A DNA stretch of 64,000 nt from Allobosea sp. 47.2.35 (GCF_024655635.1 NZ_JANLGI010000016.1:62001-126000), one strand, 5' to 3'. Counted from the stretch's first letter, positions 7,656 to 17,361 are shown. Translations and numbers: made by a program. Notes: a model not told the origin generated them from the letters alone.

Positions 7656-8882
7656 ATGTCTGACCAGCATCAAAAATCGCTCATGGAAAATCCTCGCGTT
7701 GTTGATCCTGAATATGAAGTTGCCATAGCATGGTTATCGGATATTCAAGAAAAGATATACGGCGCTCTTAATATCGACCCGGAAGAATATAACGGGGATA
7801 ATGTAATTTCGGACGATACTCAAGATTATTTAAAGAACTTACAGAAAGAATTGAAATTATCTTCTGAATACATGGATAATTTCTACGACGAGCTCGTAAA
7901 AATGCGAGAGGCCGTCCCGACAAAATTTGAAAACCCAGCCTGGTATGCTGTTCTGACGGATTTTGCAGGAAGCATCGAAAAAGCTCTCGCAGCTCAACTT
8001 GAAAGGTCACAGATCAAGCCGCTCTTTGGCACTGTGCCGACAGGGCGCGTCAACGGCTTCGCGGCGCGCGTACCAAACACCCGCTACCGAGTGATCCTCC
8101 TTGAGGACGGCTTGTTCGGCTTCGCGAATCTCATGTGCAAGGCCATCGCCATGGCGTTTCCTGAAAAGCCAGGCGAGCAGGGCGGACGAGTCTCGGTGTC
8201 AACTGATCGGCGCGAGATCGAGACCGTACTGAGAACCAACAAGGAGATCCCTGCGCGGTTTTTCGATGCTCTCGCGTCGTATCTGGTCGAGGGACATCCA
8301 AATATGGCGGAGCCGTACATCGCGCCCCGGACCGCGATGATCACCGCGGATTGCCTCCGCAATTCGATGGAAGCCTTCGTGGTTGCGCACGAATACGGGC
8401 ACCTGGTCGCCGGACACCTCGACGACGCCGCTGACCAGCGAAAAGCCGTGGCCGACCTCGACGTGGACGCGATCTCGACCAACCACCGGCAAGAGTTCGA
8501 AGCGGACTTCATCGGCCTCCATGCGATGCTCTCGGTTATGAACGAGAGAGGTTACGATCTCAGCCTTAGTTTCTGGGGGGCGGACGCCTTCTTCGGATGC
8601 ATCGACGTGGTCGAGAAAGCTGTGTCGGTGCTGGCCTATGGCGAGGAGAGGCCTTGGGCTGCCGACACCCACCCGCCCACGCCCGAGAGGCGCGCTTTCC
8701 TCCGAGCTTACATCGCCGAGAATGCGAAAGATGATGCAAAAACTAACTGCGAGGCTGCGCTCCAGCTGGCATCGCACGTCGAGTTCATCATCGATTCGCT
8801 ATGGTCGATGATCCACCCCGCTTTAGTCGCGATGCACAAGGACGGTTTTCGGCCAACACCCGGTTGGATGGCCGTGTCGTAG
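7656..8882 (+). CDS. HEXGH zinc metallopeptidase of the protease cassette
   Basis: A 408-residue putative zincin. The zinc-binding helix is VVAHEYGHLVAGH (His245, Glu246, His249), and the third ligand is probably Glu282 in RQEFEADFIGLHA. A downstream DTHPPTPERR resembles the HPP..ER motif after the active site in M48-like peptidases. No signal peptide or membrane helix is apparent, unlike HtpX. The ATG at 7656 gives MSDQHQ; TTG 7575 and ATG 7683 are alternatives, and no strong ribosome-binding site decides. The first ~330 bases are clearly AT-rich compared with the rest, suggesting a mosaic gene with a swapped N-terminal domain. It lies 135 bp behind the three overlapping genes in the same orientation and is probably part of the module. 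Confidence 0.75.
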   Translation: MSDQHQKSLMENPRVVDPEYEVAIAWLSDIQEKIYGALNIDPEEYNGDNVISDDTQDYLKNLQKELKLSSEYMDNFYDELVKMREAVPTKFENPAWYAVLTDFAGSIEKALAAQLERSQIKPLFGTVPTGRVNGFAARVPNTRYRVILLEDGLFGFANLMCKAIAMAFPEKPGEQGGRVSVSTDRREIETVLRTNKEIPARFFDALASYLVEGHPNMAEPYIAPRTAMITADCLRNSMEAFVVAHEYGHLVAGHLDDAADQRKAVADLDVDAISTNHRQEFEADFIGLHAMLSVMNERGYDLSLSFWGADAFFGCIDVVEKAVSVLAYGEERPWAADTHPPTPERRAFLRAYIAENAKDDAKTNCEAALQLASHVEFIIDSLWSMIHPALVAMHKDGFRPTPGWMAVS

Positions 8883-9194
8883 GCGCCCCTGCGTCAGCCC
8901 CGCTCCGCCCCGACGGCCTGCCCCCGTCACCTCGCTATCTCGCCCCCATTCAATGGGAGCAAGCCCTCTGGCCGTGCGGCTGCAATGCATCGGCCGTTGG
9001 GCCAGAGCCGGCATGCTCGGTTGTCGAGCACCAAACGCGGCTGGCGAGAGAGACCGGCATCGCAGACGTTGCTTCCAGCGGAAGGAACTGACGAGGCATT
9101 GTGACGCGAAGTCGCGGCTTGGCCTCGTCGGCTGCGTCCCGCATGCTAAGGCGATAGCCTATACCGGTTCCGCCGCTTTCTTCGGAGATGCAAG
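8883..9194. other. Gap between the cassette and the exporter operon
   Basis: About 310 bases without a convincing gene. It contains the inverted repeat listed separately (9090-9129) and a short CCCATT/AATGGG repeat (8945-8957). I looked for an FNR/FixK-type box (TTGAT-N4-ATCAA) upstream of the exporter and found none. The promoter of the HlyD-RbbA-YhhJ operon should lie here. The right border of the foreign segment probably also lies here, but I see no direct repeat of the left-hand tRNA tips. Confidence 0.4.
9090..9129. repeat. Inverted repeat before the hlyD-type gene
   Basis: GACGAGGC (9090-9097) pairs with GCCTCGTC (9122-9129); an inner GCGA/TCGC pair lies in the loop. There is no T tract on either side, so it is not a classical terminator. 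It ends 65 bp before the exporter start and could be an operator or an mRNA structure at the cassette border. Confidence 0.35.
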
Positions 9195-10199
9195 ATGCGC
9201 CGCTTTCGAGCCGTTGCAGCAATCCTTCTCGCTGCACTCGTCCTGCCGGCGCCAGGCGTGCAGGCGCAATCCCGTATCAGGGCGTTGATCGAGAGGTTGC
9301 GGGGCGACACGATGCCGGAAGGCATCGTCAAGACCAACGGCCGCATCGAGGCGACGCAGGTCGACGTGTCCTCGAAATATGCCGGCCGCCTGGCTGAGGT
9401 CACTGTGAAGGAGGGGGACGAGGTTACCGCCGGGCAGGTGATCGCCCGCATCTCGTCGCCAGAATACGAAGCGCAGTTGCGGTCCGCGCAGGCGCAGGTT
9501 CTGCGCGCCCGTCAGGCACTTGCGGAGGCTGAGGCGCTGATCGCCCAGCGCAAGAGCGACCAGATCCTCGCCCGCACGGATGCCGAGCGCGGCAAGGAGC
9601 TGGTGGCGAAGGGCTATCTCAGCAAGCAGGTCGACGACCAGCGCTCGGCCAAGGCCGATGCGGCCGATGCGGCGCTGCGGGCCGCCCAGGCGCAGCGCGA
9701 TCAGGCTCAGTTCGCGATCCATGCCTCCGAGGCCGATGCCGAGCAGATCAAGGCGATCCTGGTCGATCTCGTGCTGCTGGCGCCGCGCAGCGGGCGCGTC
9801 CAGTACCAGCTTGCCCGGGCCGGCGAAGTGGTTGCGGCCGGCACGCGCGTCGTTACGATCCTCGACCTCTCGGATGTCTACATGACGATCTACCTGCCGG
9901 CCGCGCAGGCGGGGCAGCTCGCGCTGGGCGACGAGGCGCGCATCATCCTCGATCCCGTGCCGCAATATGTCATTCCGGCGACCGTGAGCTTTGTCGCGGC
10001 CGATGCCCAGTTCACGCCCAAGGCCGTCGAGACCGCCGAGGAGCGCGAGAAGCTGGTCTTCCGGGCCAAGCTGCAGGTCGATCGCGAGCTGCTCGCCAAA
10101 TATCACCGGCAGGTGAAGACGGGCGTACGCGGCCTCGGCTTCGTCCGCACTTCCCCCAGCGCGAAATGGCCCGATTCTCTCGCCGTGAAGCTGCCATGA
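9195..10199 (+). CDS. HlyD-family periplasmic adaptor of an ABC exporter
   Basis: A 334-residue membrane fusion protein. An N-terminal signal sequence ([20 protein letters not shown]) is followed by the biotinyl-lipoyl half motif [18 protein letters not shown] and [17 protein letters not shown] long alpha-helical hairpin rich in Ala/Gln/Glu comes next, then the second lipoyl half ([22 protein letters not shown]). It resembles YhiI/YbhG-type adaptors that join an ABC-2 permease pair to an outer-membrane channel. It overlaps the following ATPase gene by 4 bp (ATGA). The ATG at 9195 follows GGAGATGCAAG. Substrate is unknown. Confidence 0.88.
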   Translation: MRRFRAVAAILLAALVLPAPGVQAQSRIRALIERLRGDTMPEGIVKTNGRIEATQVDVSSKYAGRLAEVTVKEGDEVTAGQVIARISSPEYEAQLRSAQAQVLRARQALAEAEALIAQRKSDQILARTDAERGKELVAKGYLSKQVDDQRSAKADAADAALRAAQAQRDQAQFAIHASEADAEQIKAILVDLVLLAPRSGRVQYQLARAGEVVAAGTRVVTILDLSDVYMTIYLPAAQAGQLALGDEARIILDPVPQYVIPATVSFVAADAQFTPKAVETAEEREKLVFRAKLQVDRELLAKYHRQVKTGVRGLGFVRTSPSAKWPDSLAVKLP

Positions 10200-12928
10200 C
10201 GGAGGCTGCCCCTGCCGCCAGCCTCGCGGGGGTCACGCACCGCTATGGCCAGGCGATCGCCCTCGACGCTCTGACCCTCGATATCCCCGCCGGCCGTATG
10301 ATCGGGGTGATCGGGCCGGACGGCGTCGGCAAATCGACCTTGCTCGCGCTGGTCGCCGGGGTGCGGGTCATCCAGCAGGGCAGCGTCCATGCGCTTGGCG
10401 GCGATCTCGGTATCAAGGCCGAGCGCGAGGCGCGGCGCGGGCGCATCGCCTATATGCCGCAGGGACTGGGCCGCAATCTCTACCCGACGCTCTCGGTCTT
10501 CGAGAATATCGACTTCCACGCCCGGCTCTTCGGGCAGGACGCGGCCGAGCGCCGCAGCCGCATCGACGAATTGCTGAAGGCGACGGGGCTCGATCCGTTC
10601 GAGGCCAGGCCTGCCGCGAAGCTGTCCGGCGGCATGAAGCAGAAGCTCTCGCTCTGTTGTGCCCTGATCCATGACCCCGATCTGCTCGTCCTCGACGAGC
10701 CGACGACGGGCGTCGATCCGCTCTCGCGCGGCCAGTTCTGGGACCTGATCGATACGATCCGTACCCGCCGGCCAGGCATGAGCGTCATCGTCGCCACCGC
10801 CTATATGGAGGAGGCCGAGCGTTTCGACTGGCTGGTGGCGATGGATGACGGCAAGGCGATCGCCACCGGCACGCCCGCCGAACTCCGCGAAAAGGCCGGG
10901 CAATCGACGTTGGAAGGCGCCTTCGTCGCATTGTTGCCGGAAGCCAAGCGCGCGCAGCACCGGGAGGTCGTGCTGCGGCCGCGGGTCGTGGGCGACGATG
11001 CCACGCCCGCGATCGAGGCGGAGGGCCTGACCCGCCGCTTCGGCGATTTCGTCGCGGTCGATCATGTCAGCTTCCGCATCGGCCGCGGCGAGATCTTCGG
11101 CTTTCTCGGCTCGAATGGCTGCGGCAAGTCGACGACGATGAAGATGCTGACGGGCCTGTTGCCGGCGAGCGAAGGCACGGCCAGGCTCTTCGGCCAGCCG
11201 CTCGCCGCCGACGACATGGAGACGCGCCGCAATGTCGGCTACATGTCGCAGGCGTTTTCGCTCTACAGCGAGCTGACGGTCCGCCAGAATCTCGTGCTCC
11301 ATGCCGAGCTCTATCATTTGCCGCCGGCCGAGATCCCCGGCCGGATCACGGAGCTGCTGACCCGCTTCGATCTGGCCGATGTCGCCGACGAGCGGCCCGA
11401 GAGCCTGCCGCTCGGCATCCGGCAGCGCCTGCAGCTCGCTGTCGCCGTCCTGCACAAGCCGGCCATGCTGATCCTCGACGAGCCGACTTCGGGCGTCGAT
11501 CCGATCGCGCGCGACGCCTTCTGGCGCACGCTGATCGATCTCTCGCGCGATGACGGCGTGACGATCTTCCTGTCGACGCATTTCATGAACGAGGCGGAGC
11601 GCTGCGACCGCATCTCCTTCATGCATGCCGGCAAGGTGCTCGCGGTCGGCACCCCGCCGGAGCTCGTGCAGAAGCGCGGTGTCGATACGCTCGAAGAGGC
11701 CTTCATCGCCTATCTCAAGGAGGCTGCCGGCATCGCTGATACGCCTCCGGAGGCGGCTGCGGTGCCTGCCGCCGCGACCCGGCCGGCGCCCCCGGCCCGC
11801 CGCTTCGATCCGCGCCGGCTCTGGGCCTGCACCCGCCGCGAGACCATGGAGCTGCTGCGCGATCCGATCCGGCTGAGCTTCTCCTTCCTCGGGCCGCTCC
11901 TGCTGATGCTGGCCTTCGGCTTCGGCATTTCCTTCGATGTCGAGAACCTGAAATTCGCGGCCTTCGACCAGGACAACTCGATGGAGAGCCGGCAACTGGT
12001 CGAGGCCTTCTCCAGCTCGCGCTATTTCGACGAGCAGGCGCCGATCCGCTCCGCGGCTGAACTCGACCAGCGCCTGCGAAGCGGTGAGATCCAGCTCGCG
12101 ATCGAGATCCCGCCCTCCTTCGGCCGCGACCTGATGGCGGCGCGCGCGCCGGAGCTCTCGGTCTGGCTTGACGGTGCCATGCCGTTCCGGGCCGAGACGA
12201 CGCGCGGCTATGTCACCGGCCTGGCGACGCAATATGCGCAGGGCTTCGCGGCTGCACAGGCGGCGTCGAGCCATGCGCCGTCGCCGGTCACGATCGAAAC
12301 CCGCTTCCGCTACAATCAGGCCTTCAAAAGCGCCAATGCGATGGTGCCGAGCGTGATTATGCTGATGCTGATCCTGATCCCGGCGATCATGTCGGCGATC
12401 GGCGTCGTCCGCGAGAAGGAGACCGGCTCGATCGCCAATTTCCGCTCGACGCCGATCAGCCGCTTCGAGTTCCTGTTCGGCAAGCAATTGCCCTATATCG
12501 CGGTGGCGATGGCGAGCTTCGTCATGCTGGCGCTGATCTCGCTTACCGTCTTCGCGGTTCCGATCAAGGGCCCGGCCTGGGTGCTGGTGCTGGCGACTCT
12601 GCTCTATGTCTCCGCCACGACCGGCTTCGGCCAGCTCATCTCCAGCTTCACCCGCACGCAGGTCTCGGCCGTCTTCGCGACCGCGATCCTGTCGATCATT
12701 CCGGCAGTCAATTTCTCCGGCCTGATGGTGCCAGTCGCCTCGCTCTCCGGCGGCGGCCGGATCATCGGCATGAGCCTGCCGCCGGCCTGGTACCAGCCGG
12801 TCAGCGTCGGCGTCTTCACCAAGGGACTGGGCGCAGCCGAGCTCTGGCCCAATCTGGTGATGCTGGGCTTCTTCTTCCTGCTCTTCCTCGTCGTCGCGCA
12901 GCTGGCGCTACGCAAGCAGGAGGCCTGA
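10196..12928 (+). CDS. rbbA: RbbA-type double ATP-binding ABC protein fused to a permease
   Basis: A 910-residue fusion: ABC domain 1 (Walker [10 protein letters not shown] at residues 40-48, signature LSGGMKQ near 142), ABC domain 2 (Walker [10 protein letters not shown] near 305, degenerate signature [12 protein letters not shown]), then an ABC-2 permease from about residue 540 with a large periplasmic loop and a C-terminal membrane block. This is the architecture of E. coli RbbA (YhiH), described both as ribosome-associated ATPase and as exporter subunit. Start ATG 10196 lies in the overlap with the adaptor gene; an in-frame ATG at 10166 is inside the upstream gene. Only one base separates its stop from the next gene, so yhiI-rbbA-yhhJ-like genes form one operon. 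Confidence 0.9.
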   Translation: MTEAAPAASLAGVTHRYGQAIALDALTLDIPAGRMIGVIGPDGVGKSTLLALVAGVRVIQQGSVHALGGDLGIKAEREARRGRIAYMPQGLGRNLYPTLSVFENIDFHARLFGQDAAERRSRIDELLKATGLDPFEARPAAKLSGGMKQKLSLCCALIHDPDLLVLDEPTTGVDPLSRGQFWDLIDTIRTRRPGMSVIVATAYMEEAERFDWLVAMDDGKAIATGTPAELREKAGQSTLEGAFVALLPEAKRAQHREVVLRPRVVGDDATPAIEAEGLTRRFGDFVAVDHVSFRIGRGEIFGFLGSNGCGKSTTMKMLTGLLPASEGTARLFGQPLAADDMETRRNVGYMSQAFSLYSELTVRQNLVLHAELYHLPPAEIPGRITELLTRFDLADVADERPESLPLGIRQRLQLAVAVLHKPAMLILDEPTSGVDPIARDAFWRTLIDLSRDDGVTIFLSTHFMNEAERCDRISFMHAGKVLAVGTPPELVQKRGVDTLEEAFIAYLKEAAGIADTPPEAAAVPAAATRPAPPARRFDPRRLWACTRRETMELLRDPIRLSFSFLGPLLLMLAFGFGISFDVENLKFAAFDQDNSMESRQLVEAFSSSRYFDEQAPIRSAAELDQRLRSGEIQLAIEIPPSFGRDLMAARAPELSVWLDGAMPFRAETTRGYVTGLATQYAQGFAAAQAASSHAPSPVTIETRFRYNQAFKSANAMVPSVIMLMLILIPAIMSAIGVVREKETGSIANFRSTPISRFEFLFGKQLPYIAVAMASFVMLALISLTVFAVPIKGPAWVLVLATLLYVSATTGFGQLISSFTRTQVSAVFATAILSIIPAVNFSGLMVPVASLSGGGRIIGMSLPPAWYQPVSVGVFTKGLGAAELWPNLVMLGFFFLLFLVVAQLALRKQEA

Positions 12929-12929
12929 G

Positions 12930-14063
12930 ATGGCCGCGCTCGTCATCCATCTCCAGAACATCCTGCGCCTCGTCGTGAAGGAGCTGCGCAGCCTGCGCGC
13001 AGACCCGATCATGCTGGTGCTGGTGGCCTATACCTTCAGCATCGCTGTCTACACGGTCGCGACCGGCGTGAAGCTGGAGGCGCGCGACCTCACCATCGGG
13101 ATCGTCGACGAGGACCAGTCGGAATTCTCGCGCTCGCTGCTCGGCGCCTTCGGGCCGCCGCTGTTCAAGGTCTCGAAGCGCATCGCCGCCTCGGAGATCG
13201 ACGCCGAGATGAACTCCGGCCGGCTCGTCTTCGTGCTGGAGATTCCGCCCAAATTCCAGGCGGACTTGCTGGCCCGGCGGCAGACGGCGCTGCAGCTCAA
13301 TATCGATGCCACCGCGATGACCCAGGCCGGCAATGGCGCGGTCTATATCCAGCAGATCATCGCGCAGGAGATCGCGAACCGGCAGGCCGGGCGCGAGACC
13401 GCGACGGCGCTGCCGATCAATCTCGTCGTGCGGGCGCGCTTCAACCCCAATCTCGACTCCGGCTGGTTCAGCTCGGTCATGCAGGTGCTCAACAACGTCA
13501 CCCTGTTGACGATCATCCTGACCGGCGCGGCCCTGATCCGGGAGCGCGAGCAGGGCACGGTCGAGCACCTCCTGGTGATGCCGGTCACGCCGGTCGAGAT
13601 CATGCTCGCCAAGATGGTGGCGAACGCGTTGGTCATCCTCGTCGCGGCGGTGGCCTCGCTTGTCCTTGTCGTCGAATGGACGCTCGGCGTGCCGATCGTC
13701 GGCTCGCTCCTGATCTTCGTGCTGGGCACGGCGATCTATGCTTTTTCGGTCGCGGCGCTCGGCATCCTGCTTGGCACGCTGGCGACGACGATGGGGCAGT
13801 TCGGCCTGCTCGCGATCCCGGTCTTCGTGGTGACGCAGCTTCTGTCCGGCGCGACAACGCCAATGGAGAGCATGCCGATCTGGCTGCAATGGATCATGCG
13901 GGTCTTCTCGCCGACGCCGCATTTCGTCGCCTTCTCGCAAGGCGTGCTCTACCGCGGCGCCGGCCTCGACGTGGTCTGGCCCGAGATCGCCAAGATCATC
14001 GCGATCGGCGCGGCCTATTTCGCCTTCGCGCTCGCCCGCTTCCGGAAAGTGATCTTCGCGTGA
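12930..14063 (+). CDS. ABC-2 type permease (YhhJ-like)
   Basis: A 377-residue permease of the ABC-2 family. It has an N-terminal helix (PIMLVLVAYTFSIAVYTVA), a ~150-residue periplasmic domain, and five further hydrophobic segments with the conserved REREQGTVEHLLVMPVTPVEIMLAK coupling-helix region shown here only in part by EQGTVEHLLVMP. It pairs with the fused permease of the RbbA-type protein to form a heterodimeric exporter channel. It is the last of three genes with near-zero spacing. A 98-base gap follows before the PhaC-like gene, which may still be cotranscribed. Confidence 0.88.
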   Translation: MAALVIHLQNILRLVVKELRSLRADPIMLVLVAYTFSIAVYTVATGVKLEARDLTIGIVDEDQSEFSRSLLGAFGPPLFKVSKRIAASEIDAEMNSGRLVFVLEIPPKFQADLLARRQTALQLNIDATAMTQAGNGAVYIQQIIAQEIANRQAGRETATALPINLVVRARFNPNLDSGWFSSVMQVLNNVTLLTIILTGAALIREREQGTVEHLLVMPVTPVEIMLAKMVANALVILVAAVASLVLVVEWTLGVPIVGSLLIFVLGTAIYAFSVAALGILLGTLATTMGQFGLLAIPVFVVTQLLSGATTPMESMPIWLQWIMRVFSPTPHFVAFSQGVLYRGAGLDVVWPEIAKIIAIGAAYFAFALARFRKVIFA

Positions 14064-14161
14064 GGGCGGTTTTGCCGCGGGAGGGGAGACCCTCCGATCA
14101 ATTGTCATCGCGCTGTCGGCTTCCTAGTGTTCCGACCTGACGGGAGGAGGCTCCGCTCGAC

Positions 14162-15283
14162 ATGACCGCCCGCAAGAAGACGAATCCCCTCCCAAAGGCC
14201 GATGGCGACCGCCCCGCGGAACTCAGCCTGCCCTGGTTCTGGCCGGTCGATGCCGCGCTGCGCCTGACCGAGCGCAATCTCGATTTCCTCTCCGAAGCGG
14301 TGAAGATCACCCGCCCGCCGCCGCCGGACTGGGCGACGCCCAATACGGTGCGCCTCGACCTGCCGACCATGCGCCTGCGCGAGTTCGGCAGGGCCGTCCC
14401 CGGCAGCATTCCCGTTCTCGTCGACGCACCCTATGCCGGGCATGGCGCGACCATTGCCGATTACGACAAGGGCCAGAGCCTCGTCGAGGTTCTGCTTGAG
14501 AACGGCGTGGAACACGTCCTCGTCACCGACTGGAAGCCGGCGACGCAGGAAATGCGCTATTTCAGCATCGACACCTATCTGGCCGAGCTCAACGCTGCGA
14601 TCGACGATCTCGGCGGCGAGGTGCACCTTGTCGGGCTCTGCCAGGGCGGCTGGCTGAGCGCGATGCTCGCCTCGCGCTTCCCGCACAAGGTCAGGTCTCT
14701 GGTCCTGGCGGGCTCGCCGATCGATGCGGACGCGGGCAACGGCCCGATCAAGCAGATGGCCCAGACCATGCCGCTGAAAAGCTATCAGGCGATGGTGCGG
14801 GCCGGCCGCGGGCTGATGCCGGGACGCTTCATGCTCGCGGGCTGGAAGAACATGCATCCCGAAGAGCACTACGTCGACAAGTTCGTCCGGCTCTACCAGA
14901 ATCTCGCCGACCGCAACTATCTCGACCGGACCGAGACCTTCGCCGCCTGGTACGAGAACCCGCTCGACCTGCCGGGCGTCTATTACCTTCAGGCCATCGA
15001 GCAGATCTTCAAGGGCAATCGCTTCGCCAAGGGCGAGTTCGTTGGCCTCGGCCGGCGCCTCAGCCTGAAGGACGTGACTTGCCCGGTCTATCTGCTGGCC
15101 GGCGCCGAGGATGACATCACCACCAGCGAGCAGGTCTTCGCAGCGGAGGACCTCGTCGGCACGCCGAAGAAGCAGATCGAGAAGAAGCTGGTGCCCGGCG
15201 GCCATATCGGCCTGTTCATGGGCCGCAAGACGCTGGGCGAGACATGGCCCGGCATCGCCCGCTGGCTCGTTGCTCAAAGCTAG
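14162..15283 (+). CDS. PhaC-like alpha/beta hydrolase beside pta-ackA
   Basis: A 373-residue alpha/beta-hydrolase with the PHA-synthase-type lipase box GLCQGG, in which Cys replaces the usual Ser. Nearby IPVLVDAPYAGHGATIADY, and the VLVTDWKPAT strand, also resemble polyhydroxyalkanoate synthases, as does the C-terminal VPGGHIGLF with a catalytic His. It is shorter than true PhaC (about 560-600 residues) and lacks the long N-terminal domain. It may act on hydroxyacyl-CoA thioesters or on PHA. GGGAGGAGG about 15 bases upstream supports the ATG. Genes for phosphotransacetylase and acetate kinase follow within 10 bp, suggesting acyl-CoA to acyl-phosphate to acid plus ATP under oxygen limitation. 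Confidence 0.75.
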   Translation: MTARKKTNPLPKADGDRPAELSLPWFWPVDAALRLTERNLDFLSEAVKITRPPPPDWATPNTVRLDLPTMRLREFGRAVPGSIPVLVDAPYAGHGATIADYDKGQSLVEVLLENGVEHVLVTDWKPATQEMRYFSIDTYLAELNAAIDDLGGEVHLVGLCQGGWLSAMLASRFPHKVRSLVLAGSPIDADAGNGPIKQMAQTMPLKSYQAMVRAGRGLMPGRFMLAGWKNMHPEEHYVDKFVRLYQNLADRNYLDRTETFAAWYENPLDLPGVYYLQAIEQIFKGNRFAKGEFVGLGRRLSLKDVTCPVYLLAGAEDDITTSEQVFAAEDLVGTPKKQIEKKLVPGGHIGLFMGRKTLGETWPGIARWLVAQS

Positions 15284-15292
15284 AGAGGCGCC

Positions 15293-16240
15293 ATGACGAC
15301 GCTGACCTCATCCGAGTATTTCCGGCTCGCGCTCGGCCGCTGCGAGGCTCTTCCGGCCGTGCGGACCGGGGTGGTGCATCCCGTCAAGGCCAATGTGATC
15401 GAGGCGGTGGCCGACGCCGTCAGCGAGCAGCTGATAGCGCCTGTCCTGATCGGCCCGGCCGGCCGCATCCGCGCTGCCTCGCAGGAAGCCGGCATCGACA
15501 TCTCGCCCTGGGAGATCGTCGATACCGAGCACAGCCACGAAGCCGCGGCGAAGGCGGTCTCGCTGGCCGCCGCGGGTGAGCTCGATGCGTTGATGAAGGG
15601 CTCGCTCCACTCCGACGAGCTGCTGGGCGCGGTCGTCCGGGCCGATTCCGGATTGCGGACCGAGCGGCGCATCTCGCACGCCTTCGTGATGCATATCGAG
15701 AGCTATCCCAAGCCCTTCATCATCACCGACGCCGCGGTCAACATCGCGCCCGATCTCATGACGAAGGCCGATATCGTCCAGAACGCCGTCAATCTCTGGC
15801 ATGTCGCGCTGAATGGCATCGACGAATTGCCGAAGGTCGCGGTGCTGGCCGCCATCGAGACCGTCAATCCTCATATGACGGCGACGCTCGACGCCGCCGC
15901 CCTCTCGAAGATGGCCGATCGCGGCCAGATCACCGGCGCCATCGTCGACGGGCCGCTCGCCTTCGACAATGCGATCAGCGCCGCAGCGGCGAAGGAGAAG
16001 GGCATCACCTCGACCGTAGCCGGCCATGCCGATATCCTCCTCGTGCCCGAGATCGAGGCCGGCAATATGCTGGCGAAGCAATTGACCTTCCTGAGCGGCG
16101 CCGATGCTGCGGGAATCGTGCTCGGCGCGCGCGTGCCGATCATCCTGACGAGCCGCGCCGACAATCTGCGCGCACGCCTGCTCTCCTGCGCGCTGGCCGT
16201 CCTCCTGGCGGAAGCGCGCCGCACGGGGCGGATCAAGTGA
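15293..16240 (+). CDS. pta: Phosphate acetyl/butyryltransferase
   Basis: A 315-residue enzyme of the PTA_PTB family (short form without the N-terminal regulatory domain). It converts acetyl-CoA, or a related acyl-CoA, and phosphate into acyl-phosphate and CoA. Family landmarks include LDALMKGSLHSDELLGAVV, ITDAAVNIAPDL, VAVLAAIETVNPHM and, near the end, ILLVPEIEAGNMLAK with GIVLGARVPIILTSRAD. It lies 9 bp behind the PhaC-like gene and overlaps ackA by 4 bp (GTGA). The short length leaves open whether butyryl-CoA or propionyl-CoA is preferred. Confidence 0.9.
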   Translation: MTTLTSSEYFRLALGRCEALPAVRTGVVHPVKANVIEAVADAVSEQLIAPVLIGPAGRIRAASQEAGIDISPWEIVDTEHSHEAAAKAVSLAAAGELDALMKGSLHSDELLGAVVRADSGLRTERRISHAFVMHIESYPKPFIITDAAVNIAPDLMTKADIVQNAVNLWHVALNGIDELPKVAVLAAIETVNPHMTATLDAAALSKMADRGQITGAIVDGPLAFDNAISAAAAKEKGITSTVAGHADILLVPEIEAGNMLAKQLTFLSGADAAGIVLGARVPIILTSRADNLRARLLSCALAVLLAEARRTGRIK

Positions 16241-17361
16241 TCGACACCGTCCTCGTCCTCAACGCCGGCTCGTCCAGCCTCAAGTTCCAGGTCTTTCGCG
16301 TCGGCGATCTCGACGTGCTCGCGCGCGGCAAGGCCGTGCGCCTTGGCGAACCGGAACCCGCCATGGACGCGAGCCTCGCGGACGGCACCCGGGAGCGCAT
16401 TGCGCTGCCGCCGGCCTGCGACCATGACACGGCTCTTGCCGCTGTCCTCGCCTTCGTCGACTGCCATAACGATGCCTGGCGGATGACGGCGATCGTCCAT
16501 CGCGTCGTCCATGGCGGCGAACGCTTCGTCGATCCGGTCGTGGTCACGCCCGAGGTGTTCGCGGCGCTGGAGGCGCTTTCGCCGCTGGCGCCGCTGCATC
16601 AGCCGCACAACCTCGCCGCAGTGACCGCCGCGCGGCGCCTGATGGGCGACGTGCCGAACATCGCCTGTTTCGACACCGCCTTCCACGCCCGGCACGACGC
16701 TCTCACCCACAATTTCGCGCTCGAGCAGGCGCTGCGCGACAAGGGCATCCGCCGCTACGGCTTCCACGGCCTGTCCTACCAATGGCTGGAGTTGGTGCTG
16801 GCCGAGGAGCATCCGGAGCTCCATGCGGGCCGCGTCGTCGCGGCTCATCTCGGTAATGGCGCCAGCCTCTGCGCCATCCTGGGCGGGCGCAGCATCGACA
16901 CGACCATGGGCATGACGGCCCTCGATGGCCTGCCGATGGGGACGCGCTGCGGCGCGCTCGATGCCGGGGCGGTGCTCTACATGTTCCAGAGCCTGGGGAT
17001 GAACGCGCAGGAGGTTTCGGACGCGCTCTATGAGCGCTCGGGCCTGCTCGGGTTGTCGGGCCTCTCCAACGATGTCGAGACGCTGCTGAAAAGCGACGAC
17101 CCGCGCGCCCGCTTCGCGCTCGACTATTTCGCGCTCAAGGTCGCGCAGCTCGCGGCATCCATGGCTGCCGTCATCGGCGGGATCGACGCGCTCGTCTTCA
17201 CCGGCGGCATCGGCGAACACGCGGCGCCCATACGCGATGCGATCGTCGAGCGCCTGCGCTTTCTCGGCGCCTTCGACGTCGTCGTGATCAAGGCGAACGA
17301 AGAACGTGTGATGGCGCTGCAGGCGCGCGCCTGCCTCGCCGGGGAGGGGCAGAGGCAATGA
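16237..17361 (+). CDS. ackA: Acetate kinase
   Basis: A 374-residue ASKHA-fold kinase making ATP from acetyl-phosphate. All signatures are visible: VLVLNAGSSSLKFQVF at the N terminus, HRVVHGG, FDTAFHA, RRYGFHGLSYQW, AHLGNGASLCAI, the GMTALDGLPMGTRCG stretch and VFTGGIGEH near the C terminus. The GTG start overlaps the pta stop. Together with pta it gives substrate-level phosphorylation or overflow acetate metabolism. Placement near cbb3 and fnrN genes fits microaerobic life, but no FNR box was seen in this operon. Confidence 0.95.
   Translation: MIDTVLVLNAGSSSLKFQVFRVGDLDVLARGKAVRLGEPEPAMDASLADGTRERIALPPACDHDTALAAVLAFVDCHNDAWRMTAIVHRVVHGGERFVDPVVVTPEVFAALEALSPLAPLHQPHNLAAVTAARRLMGDVPNIACFDTAFHARHDALTHNFALEQALRDKGIRRYGFHGLSYQWLELVLAEEHPELHAGRVVAAHLGNGASLCAILGGRSIDTTMGMTALDGLPMGTRCGALDAGAVLYMFQSLGMNAQEVSDALYERSGLLGLSGLSNDVETLLKSDDPRARFALDYFALKVAQLAASMAAVIGGIDALVFTGGIGEHAAPIRDAIVERLRFLGAFDVVVIKANEERVMALQARACLAGEGQRQ

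Noticed and set aside
8801..9091. Open frames spanning the end of the metallopeptidase gene and the following gap
   Set aside because: I considered a transposase remnant, but no family motif could be supported.
8883..9194. FNR/FixK box upstream of the exporter operon
   Set aside because: No TTGAT-N4-ATCAA or TTGA-N6-TCAA sequence is present in the gap.
10103..12487. Minus-strand open frame of 794 codons opposite the RbbA-type gene
   Set aside because: Composition is dominated by Arg, Asp, Glu, His and Gln, typical of antisense GC-rich frames; the plus strand has intact ABC motifs.
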